A stretch of DNA of 64,000 nucleotides from an uncultured Pelagibacteraceae bacterium (GCA_902543485.1 CACBYP010000001.1:1-64000), one strand, 5' to 3'; counted from the first letter of the stretch, positions 34,299 to 43,749 are shown. Translations and numbers: made by a program. The notes: generated from the letters alone by a model not told the origin.

Positions 34299-35201
34299 AT
34301 GACCAGACACCCTCATCATTTTAAAATTTCATTTGCATTAGCTATTGCTGCTGGTTCATGGGGAATTTATTGGTTACCTCAAAGAATACTAGAAGATGGA
34401 GGTTTGACTGGTGGCTGGGGAACAATATCCCAAATGGCGGTTGGAATATTAATATTATCACCAGTCGCAATTTGGAGAGTTATAAAAGGAAAGTCTATTG
34501 GATTGGAATTTCCTCTGACTGGTTTTTTTGTTGGAAGTGGATTTGTTTGTTATGCTCTTAGCTTTCTTCTTACTGATGTAGTTAAAGCATTAATCATGTT
34601 TTACATGATACCTGTTTGGACAACAATATTTGAAATTATATTTTTAAAAAAGAAATTTGGTTGGAAGAGGGTAATCACATTAGGTTTGGCACTAGGAGGT
34701 TTATGGATTGTATTCAGTCAAGAAAATATAATCCCACTACCTCAAAATGCAGGGGATTGGTTGGCTCTTGCTGGAGGTGCACTATTTGGTGCTGGTTTAA
34801 TTAGAATGGAAATAATTAAAACAGATGGAGTCTTTCCAATTATATTCACATTCTTTTTTTATGGAGGTTTAGCCAGTATACCTATTGGGTTATTCTTAGT
34901 AGATTATTTAGGACCAGTTCCATCAGTGGAGGTTATCATGTCAATGTCCACTTTTTTATTACTTATCTCGATATTTTATTTTATTCCTACAGGAGTAATA
35001 ATCTTTTGGGCTCCAAGCAAACTAGGAGCCGGCTTATCATCTATTTTATTTTTAGCTGAAATAATTGTTGGTGTTGTAAGTGCTAGTATTTTAACAAATG
35101 AACCTTTTGGTTGGAGAGAAACAATAGGTAGTTTTCTAATAATTCTTGGTGGTGTAATTGAAGTTGTATATGTTCCAAAGTCAGAGAAGAAATTAGCATA
35201 A
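34299..35201 (+). CDS. DMT superfamily transporter
   Basis: A 300-residue inner-membrane protein with ten hydrophobic segments and the two-repeat EamA layout. It differs from the other two DMT carriers in the window: it begins with a short basic region (MTRHPHHFKIS), has PQRILEDGGLTGGWGT in the first loop, and its second repeat contains FWAPSKLGAGLSSILFLAEIIVGVVSASILTNEPFGWRETIGSFLIILGG. It begins five bases after the amidase and overlaps the homocysteine methyltransferase by one base (TAATG), so it belongs to that operon. Substrate unknown. Confidence 0.86.
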   Translation: MTRHPHHFKISFALAIAAGSWGIYWLPQRILEDGGLTGGWGTISQMAVGILILSPVAIWRVIKGKSIGLEFPLTGFFVGSGFVCYALSFLLTDVVKALIMFYMIPVWTTIFEIIFLKKKFGWKRVITLGLALGGLWIVFSQENIIPLPQNAGDWLALAGGALFGAGLIRMEIIKTDGVFPIIFTFFFYGGLASIPIGLFLVDYLGPVPSVEVIMSMSTFLLLISIFYFIPTGVIIFWAPSKLGAGLSSILFLAEIIVGVVSASILTNEPFGWRETIGSFLIILGGVIEVVYVPKSEKKLA

Positions 35202-36184
35202 TGGATATTAATGAATTATTGAAATCAAAAAAAAAAGTCTTCTTAGATGGTGGAACAGGCTCAGAAATTCAGAGACTTGGTGGAACTATGGGACCAGCTT
35301 TTTCTGGTTTAGCAAATGTTTTCTCACCAGAAATAGTAATCAAAGTACACGAAAGTCATATAAACGCCGGATGTGATATGATAACAACCAATACTTTTGG
35401 AACTGCAAGACATTGTCTTGAGCCTTCAAATTTAGGAGATCAGACTATAAAAATTAACATTGATACAGTTAAGTTAGCAAGACAAGCAGTCAAAAATTCT
35501 GGAAAAAAAATTAAAATTGCTGGAAGCATGTCAACATATTTAGCTTTGGCTGAAAATGAATTTAGACCTGACACAAAATTTGTACCATCATTTGCAAAAG
35601 AAGAAAAAAATTATAAAGAACAAGCGAAGGTATTAAAAGAAGAGGGAGTCGAAGTGCTTATTCTTGAAATGCTTTTAGATATTGACCATGCTAAAATTTT
35701 GCTTACTGCAGCTTTGGAAACAGGTTTACCTGTCTGGGTTGGATTAAGTTGCTGCATAAGTAAGTTTGATGAAACCGTAGTAGGTAGAAATTTTAGAGCT
35801 GAAAAAGAGAGATCTATTATATATGACCCTTTAAAATATCCTGATGAGCCAAAATTCCTTCCTGAAGATAAAATTATAAATTTCGCTGAAATAATTAATT
35901 CACTAAAATCTATCGGTGGAGATGTTTATGGCATTATGCATAGTTGGTTCATTGATACAAAAGAGGGAATGAAAGTTTTAAAATCAAATTGGAATGGGCC
36001 AATTATGTTCTATCCAGAAATTCATAAATTTGACACGAGTACTATGCAAGCATTAATAACTGAAAATGAAATTGAATTTGTTGATAAGTGTTCTGAGTTA
36101 ATAGACGATCAGGTAAAAATTATTGGGGGTTGTTGTGGCGTCACAGATAAACATTTAAAATCCTTGATAACAAAATTTTCTTAA
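35201..36184 (+). CDS. Homocysteine S-methyltransferase family protein (first copy)
   Basis: A 327-residue TIM-barrel enzyme that transfers a methyl group from a donor to homocysteine, giving methionine. The zinc ligands are a Cys in GLSCCISKF and the Cys pair in IIGGCCGVTDKH near the C-terminus. The N-terminal FLDGGTGSEIQRLGG and DMITTNTFGTARH are the homocysteine-binding blocks. The donor could be glycine betaine (BHMT), DMSP, or S-methylmethionine. A betaine role would fit the glycine betaine made by CdhB upstream, but it is inference. TAATG overlap with the DMT gene. A paralogue lies at 37828-38739. It ends one base from the convergent serine-hydrolase gene. Confidence 0.84.
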   Translation: MDINELLKSKKKVFLDGGTGSEIQRLGGTMGPAFSGLANVFSPEIVIKVHESHINAGCDMITTNTFGTARHCLEPSNLGDQTIKINIDTVKLARQAVKNSGKKIKIAGSMSTYLALAENEFRPDTKFVPSFAKEEKNYKEQAKVLKEEGVEVLILEMLLDIDHAKILLTAALETGLPVWVGLSCCISKFDETVVGRNFRAEKERSIIYDPLKYPDEPKFLPEDKIINFAEIINSLKSIGGDVYGIMHSWFIDTKEGMKVLKSNWNGPIMFYPEIHKFDTSTMQALITENEIEFVDKCSELIDDQVKIIGGCCGVTDKHLKSLITKFS

Positions 36185-36185
36185 A

Positions 36186-37343
36186 TTAGTAATCTTTACT
36201 AATTATTTGGTCTATCATATTTACCATATCTTTTTTATATTTTTCATTTGTTGCAGATTTAGTCTCTAAGACAGAAAAAAACGCAGCAACAACTTTTGTT
36301 TTCAAATTTATTCCTAAAAATTGGCCCCCATACCCAGAGTGACCAATCCAGTTACCGCATTTCATTAATGAATTAACATAACAGACAAATTTATCTTTAG
36401 ATAATTGAATGTATTTGGGTCCCTCACTATTAATAGTTTTACTCAAAAAAGTTTTAGAACCAATATTTTTTCCATTTATACCTTTTCCAAACCTAGAAAA
36501 AAGTAAACCCATTCTTAAAAAATCTCTTGTAATTAAACTTCCGCCTCCAGACATCCACGGTGTTCCAAATCTATCTGTTCCTATATATAATCCTTCTTCA
36601 AATCCTGTTGCTTCAACTGTTTCCAACAGCCATTGTCTTAAACTTTTTTTACTTACTTTTTCTACAATTAGTCCAATAACATCGGTATTAGCTGATTTAT
36701 AATGCGCCAGATCGGTATAATTTTTTAAATCTCTGCTTTTTAAAGATTTAATTGAATTTAAATATTGTTCCTGGCTTTGAATGTTTTTGCCTTTAATCGG
36801 CAGTCTCCATCCTCCCACAGGCTCATGTAAAAATGAAGACGAATAAGCTTTTGTATAATCTTCGCTATATAGATTTACAATGTTCATGTCTAAAACGTCT
36901 TTTACTTTTGCATTTGCATAACCACTGCCAATTTTTGGCAAGTAAAATGAAATTTTCTTATTTAAGTTAATTAGTTTTCTGTCTATCAGCTCTCCCACAA
37001 ATAAATGTATAAACATTTTTGTAATTGACATAATTGTTTGAGGCTGATTTGTAGAAAAGTCCTTTGCGTACTGCTCGAATAAAATATCCTGATCTTTACC
37101 AACTATTAAAGAGCAAAAAGCTTTATTCTTAGTTACCTTTTTTACAGAAGATAATTTACCAATTCTCTTATTAATTTTTTTTTTTAATTTTAAAACAAAA
37201 TCTGATCTAAGGTATATTCCATATCTATTAATTTTATATAAATTTCTAAAACCCAACCTCCTTTTATTTGGGAGATTCCATTGAGCTTTATTATCTTTTC
37301 TTGTAACTAATTCTGGATTTTTTTCTGAAATAATTTTTTTCAA
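36186..37343 (-). CDS. Serine hydrolase of the beta-lactamase class C / EstB family
   Basis: A 385-residue penicillin-binding-protein-like hydrolase. The catalytic SxxK motif is S106-I-T-K109 in TIMSITKMFIH. The second element YKSANTDVIG corresponds to the YxN region, and GHSGYGGQFLG is equivalent to the KTG/HxG strand motif. No signal peptide is obvious; the first 60 residues are basic and rich in Arg and Lys, so it may be cytoplasmic, in contrast to true beta-lactamases. Such proteins are often esterases or amide hydrolases. It is 11 bases from msrA on the same strand. I would not infer antibiotic resistance. Confidence 0.82.
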   Translation of the reverse strand: MKKIISEKNPELVTRKDNKAQWNLPNKRRLGFRNLYKINRYGIYLRSDFVLKLKKKINKRIGKLSSVKKVTKNKAFCSLIVGKDQDILFEQYAKDFSTNQPQTIMSITKMFIHLFVGELIDRKLINLNKKISFYLPKIGSGYANAKVKDVLDMNIVNLYSEDYTKAYSSSFLHEPVGGWRLPIKGKNIQSQEQYLNSIKSLKSRDLKNYTDLAHYKSANTDVIGLIVEKVSKKSLRQWLLETVEATGFEEGLYIGTDRFGTPWMSGGGSLITRDFLRMGLLFSRFGKGINGKNIGSKTFLSKTINSEGPKYIQLSKDKFVCYVNSLMKCGNWIGHSGYGGQFLGINLKTKVVAAFFSVLETKSATNEKYKKDMVNMIDQIISKDY

Positions 37344-37354
37344 ATTAGTACTTT

Positions 37355-37810
37355 TTATCCAAACTTAAGAGATTTATTTTTCTCGTACTTTTGATGATAG
37401 CCTTCTGCTTTACAATAGTTTTTTTCTTTGGAAATTTTTGTAGTAACTTTTCCATCTAATTTCTCATTCATTTCTTTTAAAATTTTCTCTGCTGTATTTT
37501 TTTCATTATCATTATTATAAAATATCTCAGAGCGATATTGAATTCCTACATAAGTTCCTTGTCTATTCTTTTGAGTTGAGTCATGGAGTTTAAAAAATAA
37601 TCTGACCATGTCTTCATAGCTTAAAATATTTTCATCATATTGAACTTTGACTACTTCTATGTGACCTGTATCCCCACCACAAACTGCTTTGTAAGTAACA
37701 TTAGGATCATCACCTCCGCAATAACCACATTCGGTAGATAATATTCCTTTTATACCATCGTATTTAGTTTCGTCCCAAAAACAACCAATACCACCAATAA
37801 AAGTTTTCAT
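37355..37810 (-). CDS. msrA: Peptide-methionine (S)-S-oxide reductase MsrA
   Basis: A 151-residue repair enzyme for the S epimer of methionine sulfoxide. The active-site motif is GCFW with catalytic C10, and the motif continues DETK rather than the common G/A-C/E. Downstream ECGYCGGDDPNVTYKAVCGGDTGHIEVVKVQYD matches the conserved MsrA block ending in TGHAEVV. RQGTYVGIQYRSEIFY is the second signature. C-terminal Cys residues (NYCKAEGYHQKY) could be the resolving cysteine. The N-terminus is short, beginning directly before the catalytic strand. Together with MsrB at 760 it covers both epimers. It is 17 bases from the homocysteine methyltransferase upstream in the operon. Confidence 0.93.
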   Translation of the reverse strand: MKTFIGGIGCFWDETKYDGIKGILSTECGYCGGDDPNVTYKAVCGGDTGHIEVVKVQYDENILSYEDMVRLFFKLHDSTQKNRQGTYVGIQYRSEIFYNNDNEKNTAEKILKEMNEKLDGKVTTKISKEKNYCKAEGYHQKYEKNKSLKFG

Positions 37811-37827
37811 AATTTTACAATATATTA

Positions 37828-38739
37828 TTACTTCAAAATTGAAACAGCTTTTATCTCTTCAACTCCTATACCACAACAACCACCAACAATTTTTACACCT
37901 TTGCTAAACCATTTTTTTGCAACTTCCAAATAATCATTGGGTGAAAAATCATCCACAAACTTCCAATTTGGTTTTTCGTAATAGCCTTTGTTAGGGTATG
38001 CACCAATAACTCCATTATAATTTTTTAATGCAGTATCTAAAGCTGCACTCGTTGTTTTAATATCTGAGTGAGCAATTAAAATTGGCCCCTTATGTAATTT
38101 ACTAAAATTTTTCAACGATACTTCTAAATCCTCGTAAATTTCAGTTTTATTCTTCACATCATCATAACCAAGTGTAATATTTTTTGTATTCTGATCTATT
38201 ACACAGGAAATAGAAAGCCAAACAGGTAACTTTATATTTGAAGAACACTCAAGCATAGTCTCCACGATTTCTGCTTGAGATGTCATTGCTTCTAAAATTA
38301 TTAAATCAACACCCTCATTTGATAAAATTTTAATATGTTCATTAAAACATGGCTTCATGTTCTTTGTTCCAAGTTTAAGAAAACTTCCATAACTCGAAAC
38401 ACTTCCCGCTAAACAGATGTTCTTTTTTGAATTATTAATTGCTTGTTTTGCAATTTGAACTGCTTGTCTATTAAATAATTCAATTGAATCTTCATATCCG
38501 TGTTTTCTAAGAGAAATTGGAGTTGAAGCATAAGTATTTGTTGTAATAACATCAGCACCTGCATCAATATAATTTTCATGAACTTCTTTTAGAAATTCTG
38601 GGCTATCTACCGAACATTTTCCACACCAGAGGTTTTGATCCATTTTAGCTCCTTTTTTTTCAAGCTCAGCACCTATACCTCCATCAAGTAAAATAATTTT
38701 TCCTTCATTGATTTTTTCTTGAATTAAATTGTAAGACAT
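37828..38739 (-). CDS. Homocysteine S-methyltransferase family protein (second copy)
   Basis: A 303-residue paralogue of the methyltransferase at 35201. The start is the ATG at 38739, whose first base is the last base of the VOC-gene stop (TAATG); a TTG at 38760 would overlap that gene by 22 bases. Homocysteine-binding blocks are ILLDGGIGAELEKKGA and DVITTNTYASTPISLRKHG; zinc ligands are a Cys in LSISCVID and the Cys pair in IVGGCCGIGVEEI. The two paralogues share overall architecture but differ through the middle, so they may use different methyl donors. The surrounding operon (aldehyde dehydrogenase, VOC protein, MsrA) does not name the donor. Confidence 0.84.
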   Translation of the reverse strand: MSYNLIQEKINEGKIILLDGGIGAELEKKGAKMDQNLWCGKCSVDSPEFLKEVHENYIDAGADVITTNTYASTPISLRKHGYEDSIELFNRQAVQIAKQAINNSKKNICLAGSVSSYGSFLKLGTKNMKPCFNEHIKILSNEGVDLIILEAMTSQAEIVETMLECSSNIKLPVWLSISCVIDQNTKNITLGYDDVKNKTEIYEDLEVSLKNFSKLHKGPILIAHSDIKTTSAALDTALKNYNGVIGAYPNKGYYEKPNWKFVDDFSPNDYLEVAKKWFSKGVKIVGGCCGIGVEEIKAVSILK

Positions 38740-39119
38740 TAATTGTTTGTGAAAGCACAAATTTTATTATTATCAAGATCTCGAATATAAGAATAGTAAA
38801 CTCCAGAACCTTCTGGTCTTTCACCTCCAGCTCCTTCACTTTTTCCACCTGCCTTAAGTCCAATCTCATGAAACTTATCAACTATATCTCTAGATGATGT
38901 AATAAATGAAACTTGCGTTCCATTTCCATTAGTTGCCTCTTTCATATTGACAGGTTTGGTCACATAAAACTCTATAGTTCCATCGCCATTTTTTTCTGTG
39001 TAACCAGCGCAAACTTCATCTTTATAATTTCTTTCTAGATTTAAAACTTTTAAGACTTCATCATAAAAAATTATTGCTTTTTCTAAGTTATTGGTTCCTA
39101 CCATTACATAACCAAGCAT
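38739..39119 (-). CDS. VOC/glyoxalase-fold family protein
   Basis: A 126-residue protein of the vicinal-oxygen-chelate fold. It begins MLGYVMVGTNNLEKAIIFYDEVL, the standard beta-alpha-beta start with a conserved D/N-hxxAhxFY pattern, and ends ERPEGSGVYYSYIRDLDNNKICAFTN, with the second-module DPDGN-like element. The usual first metal His is replaced by Met/Gly in the first strand (YVMVG), so a metal-dependent role is uncertain. Likely a small-molecule-binding or lyase-type protein. It sits between an aldehyde dehydrogenase (one base away) and a homocysteine methyltransferase (overlap). Confidence 0.8.
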   Translation of the reverse strand: MLGYVMVGTNNLEKAIIFYDEVLKVLNLERNYKDEVCAGYTEKNGDGTIEFYVTKPVNMKEATNGNGTQVSFITSSRDIVDKFHEIGLKAGGKSEGAGGERPEGSGVYYSYIRDLDNNKICAFTNN

Positions 39120-39120
39120 T

Positions 39121-40554
39121 TTAATTTTTCCATTCAGTAATAGTTTTTACCTCTAGATATTCATGCAATCCCCAGGTTCCACCTTCACGCCCATTTCCAG
39201 ATTGTCTATACCCACCAAAAGGAGTCCCAGAGTCAGCTGCTTTATGATTTACATACACAATTCCGGACCTTAATTTTTTTGAGACTCTTTTTGCCTTTTC
39301 ATTATCCTCTGTTTGTAAGTAGTTTCCTAATCCATATTCTGTATCATTTGTAATTTGGATAGCTTCCTCTTCATTTTCAAAAGGAATAATCGACAATACT
39401 GGTCCAAATATTTCCTCTTTAGCAATTCTCATATTATTATTAACATCAGTGAATACTGTTGGTTTAATAAAATAACCTTTCTTTAGATCTTCAGGTTTGT
39501 CAGGACCACCTGCTACTAAAGTAGCACCTTCTTCAATTCCACTATTTATTAAACTTTGAATTTTATCAAATTGAGTTTTTGAAATTACAGGCCCAATATG
39601 GTCACCAGCTTTTGAAGCAAGATCAACTTTAATTTTATTTGCTTCATCTGCAGCTTCTTCAACAGCTCTTTTATAAATTGATTTTTCAACAAGCATTCTA
39701 GTTGGGGCATCACAGGATTGACCTGAATTACTCATTACGTTTCTAATACCATCTCTGACTGCATCAGGATATGCATCAGCAAAAACAATATTTCCACCTT
39801 TACCACCAAGTTCAAGACAAACTCTTTTTATAGTTTCAGCAGCATTCTTTGTAATTAATTTTCCAGCTCTAGTAGATCCTGTAAATGAGACCATATCAAC
39901 ATCAGGATGTCCTGACAGGTCAGTTCCAACACCAGGCCCATCACCATTTACCAAATTAAATACTCCAGCTGGAAATCCAGCCTCATCTATCATCTCTGCA
40001 AATAGCATTCCAGACAATGGTGCAATTTCAGATGGTTTAAGTACCATTGTACACCCAGTAGCAAAAGCTGGAATTACTTTTAAAGCAATTTGATTTATAG
40101 GCCAATTCCAAGGTGTAATTAATCCGCAAACTCCAATTGGCTCATATACAATATGATTAGTAGATCCTTTATCAAAACCTGGTTCGAATTCGAATTCTTT
40201 TAATCTTTTTATAAAGTCTTCGATATGACCTGCGCCAGAAGATGTTTGATTAGCTGAACACCAATCTTTAGGACAACCAAGCTCTGTAGTAATAGCTTCA
40301 GTCATATCATCCCATCTAGAATTATAAATTTTTAATAATTTTTCTAATAAATTTAACCTTTCTTCTTTTGAAGTTTCTTTCCAAGTCTCAAATGCAGATT
40401 TTGCTGCTTTGACTGCAGCATTTGTATCATCAGAACTTCCAAGACTTATAATTGCACAAACTTCTTCTGTTGATGGATTAATAACTTCACATTCATTCTT
40501 ATTTACTGGCTCAACCCATTTGCCATTGATATAAAATTTTTTTTTATCGAGCAT
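39121..40554 (-). CDS. NAD(P)-dependent aldehyde dehydrogenase
   Basis: A 477-residue member of the ALDH superfamily. The catalytic Cys is C281 in SNSGQSCDAPTRML, the general base E248 in VCLELGGKGGNI, the oxyanion Asn N150 in TPWNWPINQ, and the cofactor contacts KPSEIAPLSG and VSFTGSTRAG are intact. Substrate is not evident; the CDAP after the active Cys differs from the common CxAxTR. Candidates by context are aldehydes from osmolyte breakdown, such as the aspartate semialdehyde step (DoeC) of ectoine catabolism, since ectoine genes begin divergently 114 bases away, or an aldehyde from the Fe-ADH. This is inference. Confidence 0.87.
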   Translation of the reverse strand: MLDKKKFYINGKWVEPVNKNECEVINPSTEEVCAIISLGSSDDTNAAVKAAKSAFETWKETSKEERLNLLEKLLKIYNSRWDDMTEAITTELGCPKDWCSANQTSSGAGHIEDFIKRLKEFEFEPGFDKGSTNHIVYEPIGVCGLITPWNWPINQIALKVIPAFATGCTMVLKPSEIAPLSGMLFAEMIDEAGFPAGVFNLVNGDGPGVGTDLSGHPDVDMVSFTGSTRAGKLITKNAAETIKRVCLELGGKGGNIVFADAYPDAVRDGIRNVMSNSGQSCDAPTRMLVEKSIYKRAVEEAADEANKIKVDLASKAGDHIGPVISKTQFDKIQSLINSGIEEGATLVAGGPDKPEDLKKGYFIKPTVFTDVNNNMRIAKEEIFGPVLSIIPFENEEEAIQITNDTEYGLGNYLQTEDNEKAKRVSKKLRSGIVYVNHKAADSGTPFGGYRQSGNGREGGTWGLHEYLEVKTITEWKN

Positions 40555-40668
40555 TTATTTCAAAATTAATTTTTCTTATTATACGTTTATTTACTATAAC
40601 CATTCAAGAAATTAGATACAGTTTTTAAATTTTAATGATTAATCAATATGTGGTGGTATATTGTATTT

Positions 40669-41409
40669 ATGAAATCACAAAAAATAGAACCAAAGTTTGA
40701 AAATAACCAAAATCCACGTATTGGACTTATCGCTTTAGCAACCGATCTAGTGATTGAAAAAGATTTTATAAGTGTAATTAAAGATAAAAAAATAGATTTT
40801 TTTGTAAATAGAATAGAATGTTATAATTCCTTAACCAAAGAAAATTTGATCAAAATGTCAGAGAATATTACTCAAGTAACAAGAGATATCTTGCCAGAGC
40901 AAAAATTAGACTGTGTTGTATATGCTTGTACATCAGGAACTATTGCAGCAGGGTACGATAATATTAAAAATAAAATACAAGCAGCAAAACCTGAGGCAAA
41001 ACTTTCAACACCAAGTACAGCAGCTTTGAAAGCATTGAAAAAATTAAATATTAAAAAACTTTCTATATTCACACCTTATAGTAAAAAAGTTAACGATGAT
41101 GTTGTTGATTATTTTAAATCATCTGGTTTTGAAATCACCTCAAATTCATACTTTGATATTCATTCTGACATGGAGATTGGTAAAGTAGATCAAAATTATC
41201 TGTTTGATGTGCTAATAAATTTAGATGTAAGTGAGGCAGATGCTTTATTTGTATCTTGCACCGCTTTACCAGTTCTTCCTCTAATACAAAAATTAGAAGA
41301 TAAACTTGGAATACCAGTTCTTTCAAGCAATCAGGCTTTAATCTGGGAGTCTTTAGAAAACATAGGTGAAAATAAATCTGTAAAAGGATTTGGAAGACTG
41401 TTTGATTAA
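40669..41409 (+). CDS. eutA: EutA-like Asp/Glu racemase / maleate isomerase family protein
   Basis: A 246-residue protein from the ATG at 40669; an in-frame ATG at 40648 would add seven hydrophobic residues (MWWYIVF) that lack family support. Two active-site Cys positions of the racemase/isomerase fold are present, in VVYACTSGTIAAG and in LFVSCTALPVLP. The middle STPSTAALKALKKLNIKKLSIFTPYSKKVN matches the EutA/arylmalonate-decarboxylase-like group. EutA genes occur in ectoine-utilisation clusters; the exact reaction is debated. It lies three bases before a DoeA ectoine hydrolase gene, which supports the EutA assignment. Confidence 0.78.
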   Translation: MKSQKIEPKFENNQNPRIGLIALATDLVIEKDFISVIKDKKIDFFVNRIECYNSLTKENLIKMSENITQVTRDILPEQKLDCVVYACTSGTIAAGYDNIKNKIQAAKPEAKLSTPSTAALKALKKLNIKKLSIFTPYSKKVNDDVVDYFKSSGFEITSNSYFDIHSDMEIGKVDQNYLFDVLINLDVSEADALFVSCTALPVLPLIQKLEDKLGIPVLSSNQALIWESLENIGENKSVKGFGRLFD

Positions 41410-41412
41410 TTT

Positions 41413-42585
41413 ATGTCCTTTTCAAAAGAAGAATACAAACAAAGACTATTAAAAGTTCAATCTCTGATGAGAGAGAAAAAAATTGATTTAATCATTTCTC
41501 ACGACACAAATAATATGAATTATCTTACAGGCTACGATGCTTGGTCTTTTTATTATGCACAATGTGTATTAGTGCACGTTGATTCAAAAGAGCCAATTTG
41601 CTTTGTTAGAGATCAGGATGCAGGTGGGGCGTACATAAAGACCTATTTAAATAAAGACAATATTATTGTTTATGATGAGAGTTATATTCATACTTGGCCA
41701 AAACATCCCTATGATTACTTGACCAAAGTAATTAAAGAAAAAAAATGGGATAAACTGTCTATTGGAGTTGAAATGGATGCTCATTATTTTACAGCTTTTT
41801 GTTATGAAAAGATTAAACAGGGGTTACCAAATGCAAACATTATCGATTCTGATCGACTAGTTAATTGGGCTAGATTAATTAAATCTAATGCAGAGATAAA
41901 TTATATGAAGTCTGCTGCTTTAATTTCTCAAAAAGGAATGCAAACCGCAATGGAAGTAATTAAACCTGGTACAAGACAATGCGATGCTGTTGGAGAAATT
42001 CAAAAGTCTTTATTTTATGGTACAGAAGAATTTGGAGGTGAATATTCTAGTATCGCAACGCTTCTTCCAACTGGAAAAGGTACATCTGCTTCACATTTAA
42101 CAGCAACCCAAGATAAATTTATTGAAGGTGAAGCAACTATAATTGAACTTTCAGGTGTTTATAAAAGATATCACGCACCTATGGCTCGAACAATTTTATT
42201 AGGTAAACCTGATCAATTAAAAATAGATACAATGAATAAAACTATAGAAGCTTTACAAGCTGGAATTAATGCTACAAAACCCGGAAACACAGCAAATGAT
42301 GTTGCCCAAGCCTTTTGGAAAATTTTAGATAAATATGGTATCGAGAAGAAATCAAGAACGGGTTACTCAATAGGTATTGGATATCCACCAGATTGGGGAG
42401 AGCATACTTTAAATATTTATAAAGGCGATATGACAGTACTTGAACCAAATGTTTGTTTTCATATGATTGCAGTAATGCAGTTTGGTGATTGGGGAGTAGA
42501 AGCATCTGAAGCAATCCGAGTTACCGACAAAGGTTGTGAATTATTCTGTAAATTTCCAAAAGAGCTACATATTAAGAACTATTAG
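41413..42585 (+). CDS. doeA: Ectoine hydrolase DoeA/EutD (M24 peptidase fold)
   Basis: A 390-residue pita-bread enzyme, near the 399 residues of Halomonas DoeA, which opens the ectoine ring to N-alpha-acetyl-diaminobutyrate. Stretches shared with Halomonas DoeA include NNMNYLTGYDAWSFY, HPYDYLTKV, LVNWARLIKS, LPTGKGTSASHLT, LSGVYKRYHAPMARTILLG, and GIGYPPDWGEHTLNI. The five metal ligands of classical M24 enzymes are not all evident, as is known for ectoine hydrolases. DoeB, DoeC and DoeD homologues are not adjacent, so downstream steps must be elsewhere. A Pot-type ABC importer follows 38 bases later, suggesting that the operon imports and opens ectoine or a related cyclic amidine. Confidence 0.82.
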   Translation: MSFSKEEYKQRLLKVQSLMREKKIDLIISHDTNNMNYLTGYDAWSFYYAQCVLVHVDSKEPICFVRDQDAGGAYIKTYLNKDNIIVYDESYIHTWPKHPYDYLTKVIKEKKWDKLSIGVEMDAHYFTAFCYEKIKQGLPNANIIDSDRLVNWARLIKSNAEINYMKSAALISQKGMQTAMEVIKPGTRQCDAVGEIQKSLFYGTEEFGGEYSSIATLLPTGKGTSASHLTATQDKFIEGEATIIELSGVYKRYHAPMARTILLGKPDQLKIDTMNKTIEALQAGINATKPGNTANDVAQAFWKILDKYGIEKKSRTGYSIGIGYPPDWGEHTLNIYKGDMTVLEPNVCFHMIAVMQFGDWGVEASEAIRVTDKGCELFCKFPKELHIKNY

Positions 42586-42623
42586 CTATTGATAATTAAC
42601 TTCTTAAATGTTTTAAACACTAG

Positions 42624-43709
42624 ATGTCTAAAAATACAGAATTCGTTAAGTTCGATAAAGTTGACAAAAGTTACGATGGTAAAGTCTTAGTAGTAAAAGA
42701 TTTAAATCTTAATATCTCTGAGGGCGAGTTCATTACTATGCTTGGTCCATCTGGTTCAGGAAAAACAACTTGTCTGATGATGTTGGCCGGATTTGAAACA
42801 CCAACCAATGGTGAAATCTATTTAGATTCTAATCCTATTTCAAATATTCCACCGCACAAAAGAGGAATTGGAATGGTTTTTCAAAATTATGCATTGTTTC
42901 CTCATATGACAGTTTATGAAAATTTAGCATTTCCTTTAAGAGTTAGAAAAGTTCAAAAAGATGAGATTGATAAAAAAGTAGACAAAGCTTTATCAATGGT
43001 TTCTTTATCAGGATTTGAAAGTAGAATGCCAGCGCAATTATCTGGTGGTCAGCAACAAAGGGTAGCTGTTGCAAGAGCTCTAGTATTTGATCCAGCAGTA
43101 GTTCTAATGGATGAACCTCTTGGAGCTTTAGATAAAAACTTAAGAGAAAGTATGCAATACGAAATTAAACATATTCATGAAAATATTGGTGTTACTGTAG
43201 TTTACGTTACACACGATCAAGGAGAAGCATTAACAATGTCAAATAGGATCGCAGTTTTTAATGATGGTAAAGTTCAACAATTATCAAGTCCTGATAAATT
43301 GTACGAAGAACCAGTTAATTCTTTCGTTGCAGAGTTTATAGGTGAAAATAATACATTTGGAGGAGAAGTAACTGACATTTCAAAAGATGTTTGTAAAGTT
43401 AAACTACAAAATGGAGAAATTTTAGCTAATCCAGTTTCAGTAACTTCCAAAGGTGATAAAACAACAGTTTCAATAAGACCTGAGAGGGCATTGATAAATC
43501 CAAAAGATAAAATGGATAATAATCAAACGGGAAAAATCGAAGAAGTTATTTACCATGGTGATCACACTAGAGTAAGATTAGATCTTTTAGGTAATAAAGA
43601 ATTTATTTTAAAAGTTCCAAATAGTTCAAACGAGTTAGATTTAAAATTAGGTAATGAGATTAAAGTAGGATGGAACAGTCAAGACGCAAGAGCTCTAGAT
43701 CCTAAATAA
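42624..43709 (+). CDS. potA: PotA-type ABC transporter ATP-binding protein
   Basis: A 361-residue ATPase of the polyamine/opine/iron class. Walker A GPSGSGKT at residues 41-48, Q-loop in MVFQNYALFPHMTV, signature LSGGQQQRVAVARAL, Walker B VVLMDEPLGALD, switch His in VTHDQGEAL. The C-terminal 120 residues form a TOBE-type regulatory domain with SIRPERALINP. It serves the two permeases at 45008 and 46272. It directly follows the ectoine hydrolase gene in the same direction. No terminator hairpin is apparent before the binding-protein gene, but a promoter-like pair lies in the gap. Confidence 0.92.
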   Translation: MSKNTEFVKFDKVDKSYDGKVLVVKDLNLNISEGEFITMLGPSGSGKTTCLMMLAGFETPTNGEIYLDSNPISNIPPHKRGIGMVFQNYALFPHMTVYENLAFPLRVRKVQKDEIDKKVDKALSMVSLSGFESRMPAQLSGGQQQRVAVARALVFDPAVVLMDEPLGALDKNLRESMQYEIKHIHENIGVTVVYVTHDQGEALTMSNRIAVFNDGKVQQLSSPDKLYEEPVNSFVAEFIGENNTFGGEVTDISKDVCKVKLQNGEILANPVSVTSKGDKTTVSIRPERALINPKDKMDNNQTGKIEEVIYHGDHTRVRLDLLGNKEFILKVPNSSNELDLKLGNEIKVGWNSQDARALDPK

Positions 43710-43749
43710 TTTCTTAAATATCCCAGTATTCCTATAACAAAATGGCCTG

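Noticed and set aside
36186-37343. Antibiotic-resistance beta-lactamase
   Set aside because: The SxxK motif is present but there is no export signal, and the context is metabolic; a general serine hydrolase is more likely.
40648-40668. Upstream ATG for the EutA-like protein
   Set aside because: It adds MWWYIVF, a hydrophobic string unrelated to the family start; the later ATG gives a normal cytoplasmic protein.
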